Counted from the first letter of the stretch, positions 25,740 through 37,698 are shown. The stretch: DNA of 64,000 nucleotides from Escallonia rubra (GCA_033065855.1 JAVXUO010000884.1:248001-312000), one strand, 5' to 3'. The notes: generated by a model not told the origin, from the letters alone. Numbers and translations: made by a program.

Positions 25740-26830
25740 TTACCTTTGTGACTCGATCAATAACAATAGATGCACCACTTGAACTATTTGTATTTGATCC
25801 CATTGTTTTCTCTGAAATGAAAAAATAGGAAATCTAGCAAAGAAAATTGTTAAAAGCAATTTCACTAATACGAAAAAAGTACCTGAAAAGATGTCTTCAT
25901 ACTTTTGAACCTCGTCCATAGCTTGCCGAAGATCAATAAGAGCCGAAGGACATTTCAACCAGCTTTAAGTACAAACAAGAGTTTCTACCATCCTTAGATT
26001 CAAAGAACTCCTAAATGGATCAAGTATACAACCTCATGTGCTAAAAGCCGATTCAGAAGCAACGGTAGAAATCGAAACATCTAAATTATGCCTTGCTACC
26101 TGAGGGAGGACGGTATACTTGTTTCTATTCACTTTCCACCACCCTAATATGTCGAGGGATTTCCTAGGGTCTTCATAACTCTCTGCCAAGTACCTTTCTA
26201 CCTCAGATTTTCTCTCTTTACTCTCTTCTGCCTGTAGAAGCTTTTGATATTGTGCTGCCAAAGATTCTTCTCCCTCAACCTCGTTTTCTTTGAAAACTTG
26301 ACTTCTTCCACTATTTTCACTACCCCCCCCCCCCCCCGGTCAAAGTGCTCAAACAAGCGAACCAATTTTCCTTCACCTTTTCAACAATATCTTTAACCAC
26401 CCCACCATCATTCACTTGACGTAAGCAAAACTTAACATACTTTAATTTGTGATCGGGGTCCAACACAACAGCAATATAGACCAACTTATTCAGTTTATCC
26501 ACATTTCCCCAATATTTTTCAGCGTGTTAGCCATAGCATACAAGATACAATCAGCATTTTTACACAATTGTACTAATTTCAATCGCACGGCCATAATTTC
26601 GTTAAAATAGGCATTAGATGTAACATGTAAAGAACCAGAAAACCGTAATGTCACCTCATAGAAGATTTTTAGAAACTGAATAAACACCCTAGCATTTTCC
26701 CAATCTCCCAACAAATGAGACCCTATATATTTTGACCTTTTTCTCCTACCATCGTCCTCGTCCTCACTTAAAGACACTAAAAAGTACTTATGAAAGCCCG
26801 AATCATCTTCTTCTAATCTTTCAAAGGCCC
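25740..26830 (-). pseudogene. hAT transposase, C-terminal half with dimerisation domain
   Basis: Minus-strand pieces read AFERLEEDDSGFHKYF, DWENARVFIQFLKIFYEVTL and VTSNAYFNEI (~26830-26580). Next come YIAVVLDPDHKLKYVKF (~26480) and the hAT C-terminal dimerisation motif DILGWWKVNRNKYTVL...ARHNLDVSISTVASESAFS (~26145-26035). The end is LIDLRQAMDEVQKYEDIF (~25930). Frameshifts and stops separate the pieces, one near a C-run at 26323-26338. The block is cut at 26830 by an LTR; the N-terminal part resumes at 30257. Confidence 0.88.
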
Positions 26831-29800
26831 AGTAATATCCCATCTTAGGTTTGAATTTTTGGTAATTCCTAACAATTTTACTTAAATTTTTAGCGGCAAA
26901 TTTTACAAGAAGAATATTTGCATCTTTAGCAATGATTGGCATGAGCAATGTGATTGTCAATTAATGAAAGCGAGGGAAGTACCTTGGGAAATTGTTATTA
27001 AATTAGGATTTAGTATATAATTAATGTTATACAATATCTTTGTTTGGCTATTTCTTTTTAGATGGCAGAGAGATATCTTAGGAGGAAAAAGGTTGATAAT
27101 TTAAACTGAGAAAGAGAGTTTTTTGTGGAAGAAAGATAGAAAAATTGGAGAAAAGAAAATTTCAGCTTGTGTTAAATTGAAAGTGAGAAAAAGGGGGGGG
27201 GGGGGGTTGAATTTTTAAAAGGGAGAGAGAGAAAGAACAATGAAGAGATCAAGGGAGAGAGGCCGACCCTAATTCCTCCAACACCGGCGTGGCCTCCAAT
27301 CTATCCCATCCTCAATTTTTGGCTACACCTTCGGTTGCCGACGCCCAATCCCCGTAATGTGGCCTTCACCACCACTGCCCTGTTCTGTCAACTCCATTTC
27401 TGACACCTTCCCGCCTCCATTGAAGGCATGCTAAGCAATCGCTGTTGCCGACCACCCATTTGGCCTCCGATGGTCAATTTTGACTAACACCCCCACCTAA
27501 AGCACTGCCCAACGACGAAAAAAGGGTGGCTAGGCTATTCGATTAGGGGATGCAGGAAGAATTCACAATGGCCATAGGCAGTAATTCTGACAATGGGATG
27601 CCTGGTAGATGAAGATGGCGCCGGAGCACTGCCACAGAGATTCTACAGAATTTTATCGACCCAAAGAGGCCACGGTAACACGCAAATTTGGCGAGTTGGC
27701 GACTGAATATTTCGGTGGGGCACTATGTGATTTTGTGCAATGGGTTTTGGTAGTGTGCTTGTATTGCTGGTGACTATGCAGTGGTGGCTTAGCGACAATG
27801 CTTGTGGTGACTAAAATGGATTGAAGTGAATGGTGAATGTGTGACTTTTTGGAGTGTGTGCGTTATTTGGGTGCTGAACGGTTATGTGTGTATACTAGGT
27901 GTCGTGATTTGCATGTGTGTGATTTTTAACGGAGGTGCTTACTGTAACTGTAGTTGGTTTGTATGCGTGCGATGCTGGGCGTACAGTGTGTAAGTTTGGG
28001 CAGGTATAGGTGTGGTTGTTGTTGGACGTGTGTGTGCGTGATGAATGTGAGTGTGTAGTGTGTGGTGCAAATGCTATATGTGTTGGGTGATTGTGGGTGG
28101 ACGGGTGTGTGTAGTGTGGGTGTGCGTGCATGTTCGTATGCGCATGAAATTTACTATGTATAATGTGAGCATGCAGAGTGTGTCTATATGTATTATGCAA
28201 CAGGGTACAATATGATTGTGTGCGTAATGTAGAGTGCAGTGTGGTGTTGATTTTGGCTGTAGGGCAGTAACGATAGTGGTGGACTAGTTGTAGGGTATTT
28301 GAAGATAGCACCTGTAGTGGTAGGTTGGTTGTGGAAGTTAACGGTCGGTATGTTGGGCTTTGGTGGTATTAACTATGAAACGGGGGTTCAACGGTACGAG
28401 TTCAATATTGTTATAGTTAACAGTTATGGTTTAACGGTAGTGCTCAAGGTGACTGGACTGGGGCAACTGTGGTGGGATGTATATGGCGACGTTCGATAGA
28501 ACTTAGGACCTTGTTGATTGATAAGGGAACCTATTTGTTACAATGGTTGATGGGTGTGGCAATTATAGTAGCTGTGGGTGAGTATGTGCAGGTGGAGTGT
28601 ATATAGTTGTATAAACAATGTCCGTAAAGGAGGTGTAATAGTGGGTGTATGTGTATAATGGTAGCGTACACTGTGCATATGAGGGTATTGTACGTGTGTG
28701 ACAGTGTGCTTTGGGGATATAGGGGTGTGCATGTTTATATGTGTGTGTATGTGAAAATAGTGTGTTGTAAACGTGTATGTCTGTGTATACAGTGCGTGAG
28801 TGTAAACCGCGTGTGTTTGTGTGTGTGTGTGTGTAGTCACCAGGAATAAAGGTGTGCTATGGATCGATAAGGGAAAGGAAGGCAGAAACGTGAATAGATA
28901 CGGGTTATCAAAACAGGTGAGTTGCGGGTGTGTAAAGGTTGGACTATAAATGCGGCATTTGAATTGTTGAGGAGATTTTTAAAAGGAATATAGCGTTGAC
29001 CAATGACGCTTCCGGGTTAAAGCACGTATAGGGATATAAAGAGGAAAAGAATGGCATTGAAGGTTCTTTGAACCGAATGTAGCAGCATGATCGTCGCACC
29101 GGAGATTTTGATGTGGGGAATGCGTAGCGTCAAGTAAGTGATCATTTGATTCAACTAGTATTTTTATATATCATGTATATGTTTATCTACTGTTAAAAAG
29201 TGGTGTTTATCAGCTTTGACTATTTTAAATATGTTTAACTGCTCTAGCTTGTTTTTGTCGAAAATATTCTAGTAGTTTATTTCTCGTTAAAAATCGAACC
29301 AGCATGTGAATGATATTTTGTTTAGAAATTGTGATGAAGCTCATATTTGAAATGTTTAGTACAAGTGAGATGTTTTGGTATTTGACGTTATTGTGAATAT
29401 TGAACAACTTGAAAACTATCGAAAGGGGTGTGAGGATGGGTTGGCCATAAATTAATGAGTAGTTGTGTTTAAGATGAACCAAAAGGTGATTTTTGTTTAT
29501 TCGATTGCTGTGCCTTATATCCAACGGGAAGAAGTTGGATTTTGGGCCTTGGTCAACGGGGCTTGTACGTTGATGCACATTATTGTTGCTTGTGGTTCGC
29601 TCTTGCGTCCACAGAATACTTATCCCGGGTGTAGGAGGGATTTCGGGCCCTAGTCAGGGGGCTTGTACACTAACCGTAGCATATCGTTTAAGCTAATGTT
29701 GGGATGAAACTGTTTGCCATGACGTTTTGTGCTAAAGATTTTATGCCTTAGTTTTGTTCATTGTACTCTATTTCATTTACGGGATGATTACTTTATGATT

Positions 29801-30251
29801 TTAGATTTCAAAATGTTGCTATAATTTAAAGGTAGTTATTTCTGGCGTGCTATGGTCCACCTAGTTGAATCATTGGTTACTTACTGAACACGTGAAAGCT
29901 CATCCCTTACTTATCATTTTTTGTTTGAAAGTAAGATGATGGTGACGAACATAGGAAGAGACAATTTGGCACGAAGTTCCAGGACTGCATTGAATGAGTC
30001 GCTAAATATTTAGATTTTTATTTTAGTTTTAGTTGTTGACAAATCGGAGTTATAAAGAGTTTTAGCATAAGTGTTGTATTCAAATAAAAATATAAAAATG
30101 TAATTAAAGTTTGTAAAACTTTTAATTTCCGTTGCAGCTTATATTGGTTTTAGCAAGTAAGGCCTGGCAGAGCCCTTGGTTGGAGTCTATTGGGTCTGTG
30201 GCCGGTCATGGATCTAGCTCATGGGCGTACCCGTGGGTTCGGGTTGTGACA
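26831..30251 (+). mobile_element. Solo LTR of ~3.4 kb (Ty3/gypsy type)
   Basis: It splits the hAT transposase frame between LMLEAA.KFQR and AFERLEEDD, so its limits are fixed by host coding sequence. It begins AGTAATATCCC (a TG-to-AG change from the usual TGTAATATCCC) and ends GGGTTGTGACA. Flanks are ggccc (26826-26830) and gaccc (30252-30256), a 5-bp target duplication with one mismatch. 27700-28860 is unusually G/T-rich with many TGTGTG words on the plus strand. Total length is 3421 bp and no gag-pol is present, so it is a solo LTR. Long LTRs of this form are found in Tekay/Del-like chromoviruses; the clade is inferred. Confidence 0.78.
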
Positions 30252-30256
30252 GACCC

Positions 30257-31060
30257 TTTGAAATTTTTAGGCAGCTTCTAACATCAACTATGTAAAATTT
30301 CACCTAGTTGGAATATCTAGACAAACCAGACTCTTACTTTCAATTTTCTCCTTCTCTGCACACTTCTTGAAACTTAAAAACCTAGAACGAGAAGACCTCA
30401 CAAACCTTACCGAATCCCGAATCTTCAAGAAAAATTCGTGAACCTCTTTTGTATCGTCACTGACTATAAGGTTGGTAATGTGAGCGCCAAATCTCATGTG
30501 CATGAATTCGTTATCCATGATAGTACTTTTTCAGCCATTAGTTTTACTCTTCAGATAGTTAATAGTACCATTATTAGAACTAGCATTATCAACTGTTACA
30601 GTAAGAAGACTATCTATCTTCCAATTCAACAAGCAAGTCTCAATAACTTTACCAATTGTTTTACCCTTGTAATTTTCAACTTGACAAAATGCTATAATTA
30701 TCTGTTGTAAATTCCAGTCACAATCAATCCAATGGGCTGTAAGACACATGTGGTTGATATTTTGTAGTGAAGTCCAAGTGTCAGTAGTGAGACAAATCCT
30801 TTCACATTTTAAAAGCTTCTTTAACAGCTCTCCCTCTTTATGAAACAACTGAATATCTCTAGCAACAGTAAAACGAGATGGAACATTAAATTAATGGTTC
30901 CATGACTCCACAGAACTTTTTAAACCTCTACCCTTCCACGAGATTAAAAGGTAATTCATCTATTCTAATCATCTCAGTAAGTGCTAGTCTGCACTCCTCA
31001 ACACTAAACGAAGCCATCTTTAGCTTATTCACACCACTTTTTGTAGGAATATTTTAATAA
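30257..31060 (-). pseudogene. hAT transposase, central N-terminal part
   Basis: Minus-strand reading starts near 31050 with MASFSVEECRLALTEMIRID and ELPFNLVEG. It continues with LFHKEGELLKKLLKCERICLTTDTWTS, MCLTAHWID and VDNASSNN, and ends with MHMRFGAH (weak) and VCLDIPTR at ~30300. This is the order of an Ac/hAT transposase core: first catalytic region TTDTWTS, then the DNA.ASNN motif, then the PTRWNSTY region, here with two stops. The LTR boundary follows at 30251. No functional product is possible. Confidence 0.85.
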
Positions 31061-31489
31061 AATAGTTATTAAGAATTATTTTGGGTGTTACCAATTATTT
31101 ATTTCCCTCATTAACTAGCATTAAGAGGGTAATTATTCCCTCATAATTTAAATTAGCCGTTAGAAATTATGGGTCTCATAAACTAACGGTTAAGTCAAAG
31201 ACCAAAGATAATATTATAGGTCTCTAGCTCCCATCTGCATATATATAGACGTACACACGTCCAGGCCCACCACCAATTGCCAGAAGCTCTTCTCCTTTTC
31301 CCTGTCCTTTATATCTGGGTATATTTTCACATACAGAACCAACACATAAGATATAAACATTGGAGGATCTGTCTTAGGAAGCTTTCATCTATACCTTTTT
31401 TGAAAAGAGAAGAAAGGAAAAGGAAAAACTTTTGTGTTGCATATAGCTAGCTGTTCAATCTTCTTCTTGAAAAAAAAAATTTGAAATGG

Positions 31490-31695
31490 GTCGAAGTTGT
31501 GGCTGTTTCTGTCCTGGATGGCCTTTCCTTCACCCTTAACCGATGGCCATAGTGGCAATACATCACAGGGCCTTGAGAGACCTGGTCCAAAAGCATGGAT
31601 CCATCTTGCACTTTGGTTTCGACAAGATTCATTTCCTCCTAGAAGCAGCTAAGGAGGTGTTAAACAAGCACTAGCTTAGCTTTGCCAAGGGCCAA
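31490..31695 (+). pseudogene. Cytochrome P450 N-terminal fragment
   Basis: The plus strand reads HHRALRDLVQKHGSILHFG, then FLLEAAKEVLNKH, a stop at 31672-31674, and LSFAKG. This matches the CYP71-type N-terminal stretch 'HRALRDLAQKHGP...EAAKEVLKTHDLSFA'. Upstream is WPFLHP, stop, PMAIVAIHH, a decayed proline-rich hinge. No heme-binding or I-helix region follows. It lies antisense to the hAT transposase, between the BED-finger block and the central block, perhaps within an old intron or a later insertion. Confidence 0.55.
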
Positions 31696-32185
31696 ACCTT
31701 GCCTTAGTTGACACCTCCGGTTATGAACATTAAGTTTGCAATTTTTTGGGCAAAGAATGGTGTTGTGTGGAGCTTCTACTTCTCTAGTAGTGCAAGCTTA
31801 GAGAAGTTACAGCAAAATCGATCGGCTGTTGTATCCTGGAGGCGGCGTGATGTAACCTATTACATCGGAACATTCCGTAGGGGTGCAAACCGTCTTAAAG
31901 AGAGCGACCTAGTCCGCACCTCAACCCAATGTCAACGTGACTTGTTTCTAAGGTGTTCGAGACAAATTCTTTGAACCCTTAGTGCACCTCATTTGGTAAG
32001 AACAATGTTCTGTTGTTGAAGAGCATTGAGGTAAGTTGTATTTCATGCTCACAACTAATGGAGGTACGTGCTCGCATGTTTTTCTTATATTTTATTTCTT
32101 TTGTAAGCTTACTAAAATATTTCAATTGATTGTTCAATATTGCTTCCAACACTTTTTTGTCTTTAGGTTCAAACCTGATTTTTGT

Positions 32186-32437
32186 TTAATTCTTACTATT
32201 ATCAGCTTGTTCATAACTGTATTTCTTACATCTATACCTAATATGGCTCCATAAAGTACTTGTACCATTTGCCCCAGTGTAGCCATAGCGCTTAGAACAA
32301 TACTTACAAATCGCAATTTTCAGGATCAGGCTCAGTTGGTGTATTCCCTTTGATTTTCTGAAAGTGATCCAGACTTCATACGGCTCTCTAGTACATTGGA
32401 GGCCTAGGAGGAAGTGGATAGGAATTGCCGCTGCCAT
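32186..32437 (-). pseudogene. hAT transposase BED-type zinc finger
   Basis: Contains ICKYCSKRYGYTGANGTSTLWSHIRYRCKK, in pieces: CKYC, then NGTSTLWSH, then C. This gives the C-x2-C...H-x(4-5)-C pattern of zf-BED found at the N terminus of hAT transposases. The preceding region VWITFRKSK corresponds to the W..F start of the finger. It is separated from the next transposase block by ~1.1 kb, either an intron or an insertion. Confidence 0.75.
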
Positions 32438-32439
32438 CA

Positions 32440-33590
32440 GAACTTATTACACCCGCATCATCAACCATCAGATACCACACAACAATATCGCATCAGTCAT
32501 TAACTGAAATTCAAGTTAATGCTGCCTCAAGTATACTGGTTAATTTTTGTCAGATTAAATCTCCTTATTTTTCTAGCAAACCTTTTCTCATGAAAAAATA
32601 AATGTAACAATATTATTGGCAAAGAAGTCGTGCTACCTTCACGAGTATATGCACAAGATATAGGGGTAGTCAGTTACGATTTCAACACATTATTATGTAA
32701 AATAACATCTCAGGCTACAATACTGTAAAGTATATAGTCAAGACTATTGCAATAAAAACACAATTATTAGGTAAAAGTAGAGTCGGCAGAATGTCCGAGA
32801 AAATCCTAGCAACAGATTTGGAGAATTAACCTCTATGCCTCTGGTGGTGTGATTGGTTTCTGCTAGATATGAAACTAGTTATCTTGCGACCACTTTGAGT
32901 TAGGACATCTAGTTTTGTGGACGGTTCTCTTGTATTTGGTGAGATTTGGTGGTTTTATTATATTCTAGTATTCTTATTTGGTGAGATTATGTGGAGAAGA
33001 GAAGAAGCAAAAACCAAAAGAAAAGAGAAGAAACAGAAGAGGAAAGGAGAAAAAGAGACATAACTTCGTACTTGGAGTTGGAGACTCAAGGAGATTGGAG
33101 GCGCCGGCGGGGGAAAATACGTTAGAGATGGAGGCGCAGCCGTGGCAGGTGGAGACAGGTGCTAGAGGAGAGACGTGGCTGAGCGAGGCACTGCCGTGGT
33201 GGAATTAAAGGCGCTCCGCAATCGGCAGAATGCCAGATCTTGAGGCGTGGAGTGGAGCAATCAGCAGATCTGGTCTAGGCGACGAGTGAAAGAAAAGTAT
33301 GGATTAGGGTTAATGAATTTAAGGTTACTTGCCTTTTATATGAATGGTTTAAGTTTAACTAAGTTAGTTAGTAAAACTAATTGGGGTTAGGTTAAAAAAT
33401 TATATTATATATTACATACAGTCGGTCTGGTTTATACCGGTTTCAAAAAATCTGAACTGAACCAACCGAACCGAATATGCGGTTTGAAAAAAAAAATTAC
33501 GATCAATTTGGAATTAGTCAGATTGGTTGGTTCGGTTTTCATGGTTGGATCGGTTTTAATGGTTTAAATGTTCATATATAGTCGATATGT
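32440..33590. other. 5' leader/subterminal region of the hAT transposon
   Basis: No domain was seen. 32975-33190 is purine-rich with a short plus-strand open frame of low-complexity Arg/Lys/Glu. 33420-33570 holds ggttcggtt/ccggttt subterminal words. It ends at the (TA)n tract that precedes the MULE. Confidence 0.4.
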
Positions 33591-33611
33591 CATTTACGGA
33601 GATTAATACTG

Positions 33612-33659
<48 letters not shown>

Positions 33660-33661
<2 letters not shown>

Positions 33662-34216
33662 GAAAGCGAATATAAGGCTGCGTGAGGCTAGCGGGAAAAA
33701 CTACGTAGTTTCATTAAAAAAATGAGGTCAGAGGTCAGTCATTTTCTCTCTCTCTCTCTCTCTCCCTCTCCCCCCCCCCTCTTTTCTCATCCCCGTCTCT
33801 CTATCGCAGGCCCTAGCAACCACCGCCCCAACCTTCTTGCACCGGCCACCATCACGCCCACCGACAACCATCCTCCTGCCGCGACATTACAAGCAACCCA
33901 CCGCCCAACCTTCATGCGCCAGCTACGATCACCAATCCCGGCCACCATCACGCCCACCGACACTCATCTTGCTATCATGGCAGTACACCACCAACACCAC
34001 AGACAAACACCATCATAAGCCACCGCAACCTGCACCATCACACCCATCATCTCCAAAGCAGAAAACCGCCTTCCACCTTCCACGGTCACAAGCCACTGCA
34101 GCCACCATCGCTGGAACATGCTTCTTCTTCCCACGATCCTCACGCCCACCATCACAAGACATCGCCTCCTTATAGAAACCCAACACTGTCGCCGGCTGCT
34201 TCACAGAGCCAAGCAG
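33660..34216 (+). repeat. Left TIR of the 8-kb MULE
   Basis: Starts gggaaagcgaatataagg after (TA)n. Includes a CT/C-run at 33750-33780 and a run of imperfect 'ccaccatcacgcccaccgac' units. It pairs with 41672-41095 in inverted orientation, the last shared words being ttcacagagccaagca at ~34201-34216. Confidence 0.85.
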
Positions 34217-35704
34217 CACCTTATAGCTTGAAGGCTAGCCTCCGTCGCCGGGCAGTTCCATCGCGAGCAACCCTTGCAAAGAACTACGCAGACCTCCCAT
34301 CACCCACCACATAAAACCATCGCCAAATACTGAAATCAGGCGAGTTTTAATCTACCATGCCTCTCTATTTTACAATGGTTTTGTGAATGATTTCTTGCTT
34401 CTTCCATGTTAGAAACCTTTTGTTTAATTAGGGTACAAATGATGATTTCTTCACGGTTTCTCACACTTCTTATAGTTTCCAATTTGATCACCAACTGTTC
34501 TATGAAAGTCCTAGCATGTTTAATCCTTGATACAAAGACCATGGTCTGCACCAATTTTTAATCCTTGATACATAAATCAGCCATTGTCTGTAAATCACTA
34601 CAGAAATCATTTAAAATAGCATACGCAAACTATGTGAATATTTATGCATTGATAACTGTGCAAAACTTTGTATATGGCATACGGAAAAATTTAGCTATTT
34701 GTGCTGCCTTTGCGATTCTAAAGGAACACTTTATCTGTAACGTTTCTTTCCTAATATGTATGCCTTGCTGCTCTGTTTTCATGTTCTAACACTGTGCAAA
34801 CCAGCCATGTTTTTTATGAATAAAATTTGTTTGTGACCTTTTTCGGTTAATAGGTAAATGACATGGTAAATAACGATGGAAGAAACATAGCATTTTGATA
34901 GAACAACCTACAAGTTGCCAGTCCACGTTTTTAAATGTCATTGTTTCTGAATTCCTTTTGATACATTCCTGGATGTTTGATGTTTGGTTTTGTATACAAC
35001 ACTAGGTATCGACACTTGCGCAGTCAAGTTCTTTTCTAATTGTCGTTGTACATGTTCTGTGCAAATGCTTCTCTTATCATTTATGCAACGAGTTCCTTTT
35101 TTTACCATCTAGCATCCAGGCCCACGCAACCGCCCAGCTCACGCCCCCTCTCACCCCAAGTCACGTAATTCTTCTGCCAATGTTTACTGCGTCTTAAAAA
35201 GTTCTACCAATGTTTTTCTTCTTCTTTGCTTTCTTTTCTTTTTGTGAGGTGGTTAAAAATCCTTTTTCTTTATTTCCATTCTATGTGGAAAATTCATGAA
35301 CATTATTCAGAAAAGTTTCATGAAGGAAAAGAAGTTGAACTTATGAAGAAATGTGTGATATATATGTAATTGTTTAGCACTAAAAAATTTCCAATTTTAG
35401 ATGGAAATATTCATGAACCTATGTCAGCAAAAGGCTTCATGAACATAGAGAGTTCAAGTTATCTGGCTAATTGCTTTTAAAATCCGATTTTGATTTGCAT
35501 AGTTTAGTGTTGTTGGAAAGGCTTTATAATCTAAAAGGATGGTATTCTTAAAAGTAGGGAAGTTTCTGTAGTGCTTTTTCAAAATCTTGTATGCCAAAAA
35601 GTCAGACAAGATTAGGCAAAGGTGGTTTAATTAGTCTTTAATCACTCAGTTCAACAACATCATCATTAATATGCAACAAATTAAATTTGTTTTTTTGGCT
35701 GCAG
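34217..35704. other. MULE interior, no gene recognised
   Basis: A/T-rich DNA between the left TIR and the first captured exon. It may contain intron sequence carried with the captured gene. No coding match was accepted here; a weak helicase-like reading at 34336-34554 was rejected. Confidence 0.35.
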
Positions 35705-37489
35705 TATTTTGCACACAGGAGCTACTCAGTACCAGGGCATTCAACTTTTGGATACAAAGCCCTTTGGAAAGGTCCATGTTTTCCCTTTTTTTACTTGTTG
35801 TTCATAAGTAATTTAAGTTGTTTTAGCTTTATCTGTTTCAAGTTATGCTGACTTCCTTTGTTTTCTTACAACTGCGTACAGGCTTTAGTAATAGCTGGAA
35901 AGCTTCAAAGTGCAGAGATAGATGAGTTCATCTACCATGAATCTCTTGTATATCCAGCACTTCTTCATCATAACTGTTGTTAACCCTACGGTTATTTAAC
36001 CTAGGATTATATTTGGTTTTGATGATAACTAACATTGATGTTTATGTTGTCTAACATGCATTGAGTTGATGAAGCAATAGGAATAATCTCATACTCATGC
36101 AAATGGACTATTAGACGAGCAACACGGTCAAAGACTCTCAACGGAACGCATCAAAGAAGAAATCCGTCGATTGAATTTTACAACGTTTTATTTCCTTCTT
36201 TGTAAACTAGACGTAGAGAGATGATCGTTACAATGATTGTATACCTAGAAATTGCCCATAGGTTTCCTTTACATGCATAAAAGTTTTTCATTCTTTAAAA
36301 ACTAGGAATCTGCATTTTCTGGAATGCAGTCGACTGCATTGCATTGCAGTCGACTGTAAGTTGGGCAGTGAGGTATTACAGTCGACTGCATTGGAATGCA
36401 GTCGACTGCAATACTTCCAGTAGCCTATTACAGTCGACTACATTTGGATTATAGTCGACTGCAAATTGGAAATTTGAATTTCCAACGGCTACTTTGAAAA
36501 TACAGTCGACTGCAATGGGACATTGCAGTCGACTGCATTTACCGTTTTAGTGTATTTATTGCTCCACCTACCCCAAACGGTCATATTTATTCCCACCTCT
36601 ATAAATACTCATCTTGGGCTTAGTTTTGATTCATCAATTGCATTCAAAGCTCTCTTATCTTTCATATTCTTAAAGATCAAAGTAATTATTCAATCTCTCT
36701 TGGTTTTCATTGTTTTCTCATCCATTTCAAGAGAGCATTTATTGTGAGCTTACACTCGAGAGATATACACTTTCTTAAAGTCATCATACACTCATCTCTC
36801 TTTTTCTAGTGCTTAAACGTGTACTCATCTACTTATTGAGAGTGAAATCTTGTACACAATTCTTCATCTAAAGGTTCTTGTATCAAAGCTTGGGGTTGTC
36901 AAGCTTTGGAGCTTTAGGTTTGTCAAAGCTTGTTCTTGATGTGGGCATAGCATCAAGGGATTGTAAGAGGTTCGATCTTGACCCGTAAGGAAGATCATAC
37001 TAGTGGATTCTAGGGCCTTTCAAGGGACTTCCTTGAAGGGGTGGACGTAGGCTTGAGGGTATATCAAGCCGAACCATTTAAATCTCCTTGTCAAGTATCT
37101 CTAAACCCTTATCTCTTTACATTATCATTTTACATTTGTGTTAAGATTGGTTGTTTGCTTATTTAAGTTATTGAGATTGAGGTTTGTTGTTTGTTAATTT
37201 TTAAAGTAGTCTTAAAACCCTATTCACCCCCCCCCCCCCTCTCTAGGGTTATCTTTTTGGTTTTAACTGTAAATTTTCACTTTTTCTAGTGTTTGAGTTA
37301 ATTGAGAATTGAGAAGTTTTGCATGTTCATACTTTCAACTTATGTTAAATTTGGTAGATGCCTGATTAATGTTGCCCTTATTAGCTTTTGCATGTGCATT
37401 TTCAGTCCCAAGACCATATTTATTATGGGGGGTGGTGAGGGTTCCACTGCAAGAGAATTACTTAGGCACATGTGTGTGACATTAATAAG
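35705..37489 (+). pseudogene. Thermospermine synthase (ACL5-like) gene fragment
   Basis: Three exon-like blocks with splice borders. 35705-35771 follows a ctgcag acceptor, reads ILHTGATQYQGIQLLDTKPF and ends before gt. 35882-35973 follows acag and reads ALVIAGKLQSAEIDEFIYHE then SLVYPALLHH. 37406-37489 follows ttttcag and reads PKTIFIMGGGEGSTARELLR. These are consecutive segments of the spermidine/thermospermine synthase catalytic core; GGGEGS is the decarboxy-SAM-binding loop. The N-terminal exons and everything past LLRH are missing or diverged, and the second exon-intron border is split by an LTR. It lies inside a MULE, downstream of and in the orientation of the left TIR, which suggests capture. 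Confidence 0.82.
35978..37264 (+). mobile_element. Solo Copia LTR with AGTCGACT palindrome array
   Basis: Starts TGTTAACCCTACGG. The direct repeat aactgt flanks it (35972-35977 and 37265-37270). A TATAAATA box lies at 36600-36607, and a C-run precedes ctctagggttatc near the right end. 36326-36538 holds eight AGTCGACT cores in four pairs, mostly as GCAGTCGACTGC. No internal region is present. The right end lacks a clean CA, so a few terminal bases may be lost. It falls at the exon 2 donor of the captured synthase gene. Confidence 0.75.
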
Positions 37490-37586
37490 GTGAGAATTCA
37501 TTCTCTGTTTTCTTTTTCTTTCCCACCCCAAGTTTCTTTCTTCTTTTGTTCTTCTGTTTATACATATGATTATTTATTCTTTGCAG

Positions 37587-37698
37587 TAATTTGGGCCTTA
37601 AGAAGAAGCCCTTGGTAATTGGTGACGGGGATCGTGCAGCGGTCAACAACTTCATGAGGTCATCCATCAAGTCAATTAAGAAATCAACGAAGATGTAA
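37587..37698 (+). other. Possible terminal exon of unknown origin
   Basis: After a ttctttgcag acceptor-like site the frame reads NLGLKKKPLVIGDGDRAAV then NNFMRSSIKSIKKSTKM to a TAA at 37696-37698. It does not resemble the C terminus of thermospermine synthase. It may be another captured piece or chance coding; I do not recognise it. Confidence 0.25.

Larger units (their letters stand above)
23075..33590 (-). mobile_element. Autonomous hAT transposon, decayed and invaded
   Basis: The left end TAGGGGTGCGCACGGTTCAG and a ggttcggtttgg-rich subterminal zone (23075-23210) resemble hAT termini. A matching zone of ccggtttc/ggttcggtttt words lies at 33420-33570, but the exact right terminus and target duplication were not found. 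The minus strand encodes a hAT transposase in three blocks (BED finger 32186-32437, middle 30257-31060, C-terminal 25740-26830). It contains a non-autonomous hAT (23587-25095), a 3.4 kb LTR (26831-30251) and a P450 fragment (31490-31695). Confidence 0.75.

Noticed and set aside
27895..28849. His/Thr-rich and Cys/Val-rich frames in the TG-rich part of the LTR
   Set aside because: Low-complexity translation of TGTG repeats within a non-coding LTR.
34336..34554. Minus-strand frame with QTMVFVSRIKHARTF resembling a DEAD-box helicase segment
   Set aside because: Only a dozen residues are helicase-like and the following conserved motifs are absent; treated as chance.
36326..36538. Possible CRISPR-like array of GCAGTCGACTGC repeats
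   Set aside because: Spacing is irregular, the repeats are short palindromes, and they lie inside a Copia LTR in a plant genome.
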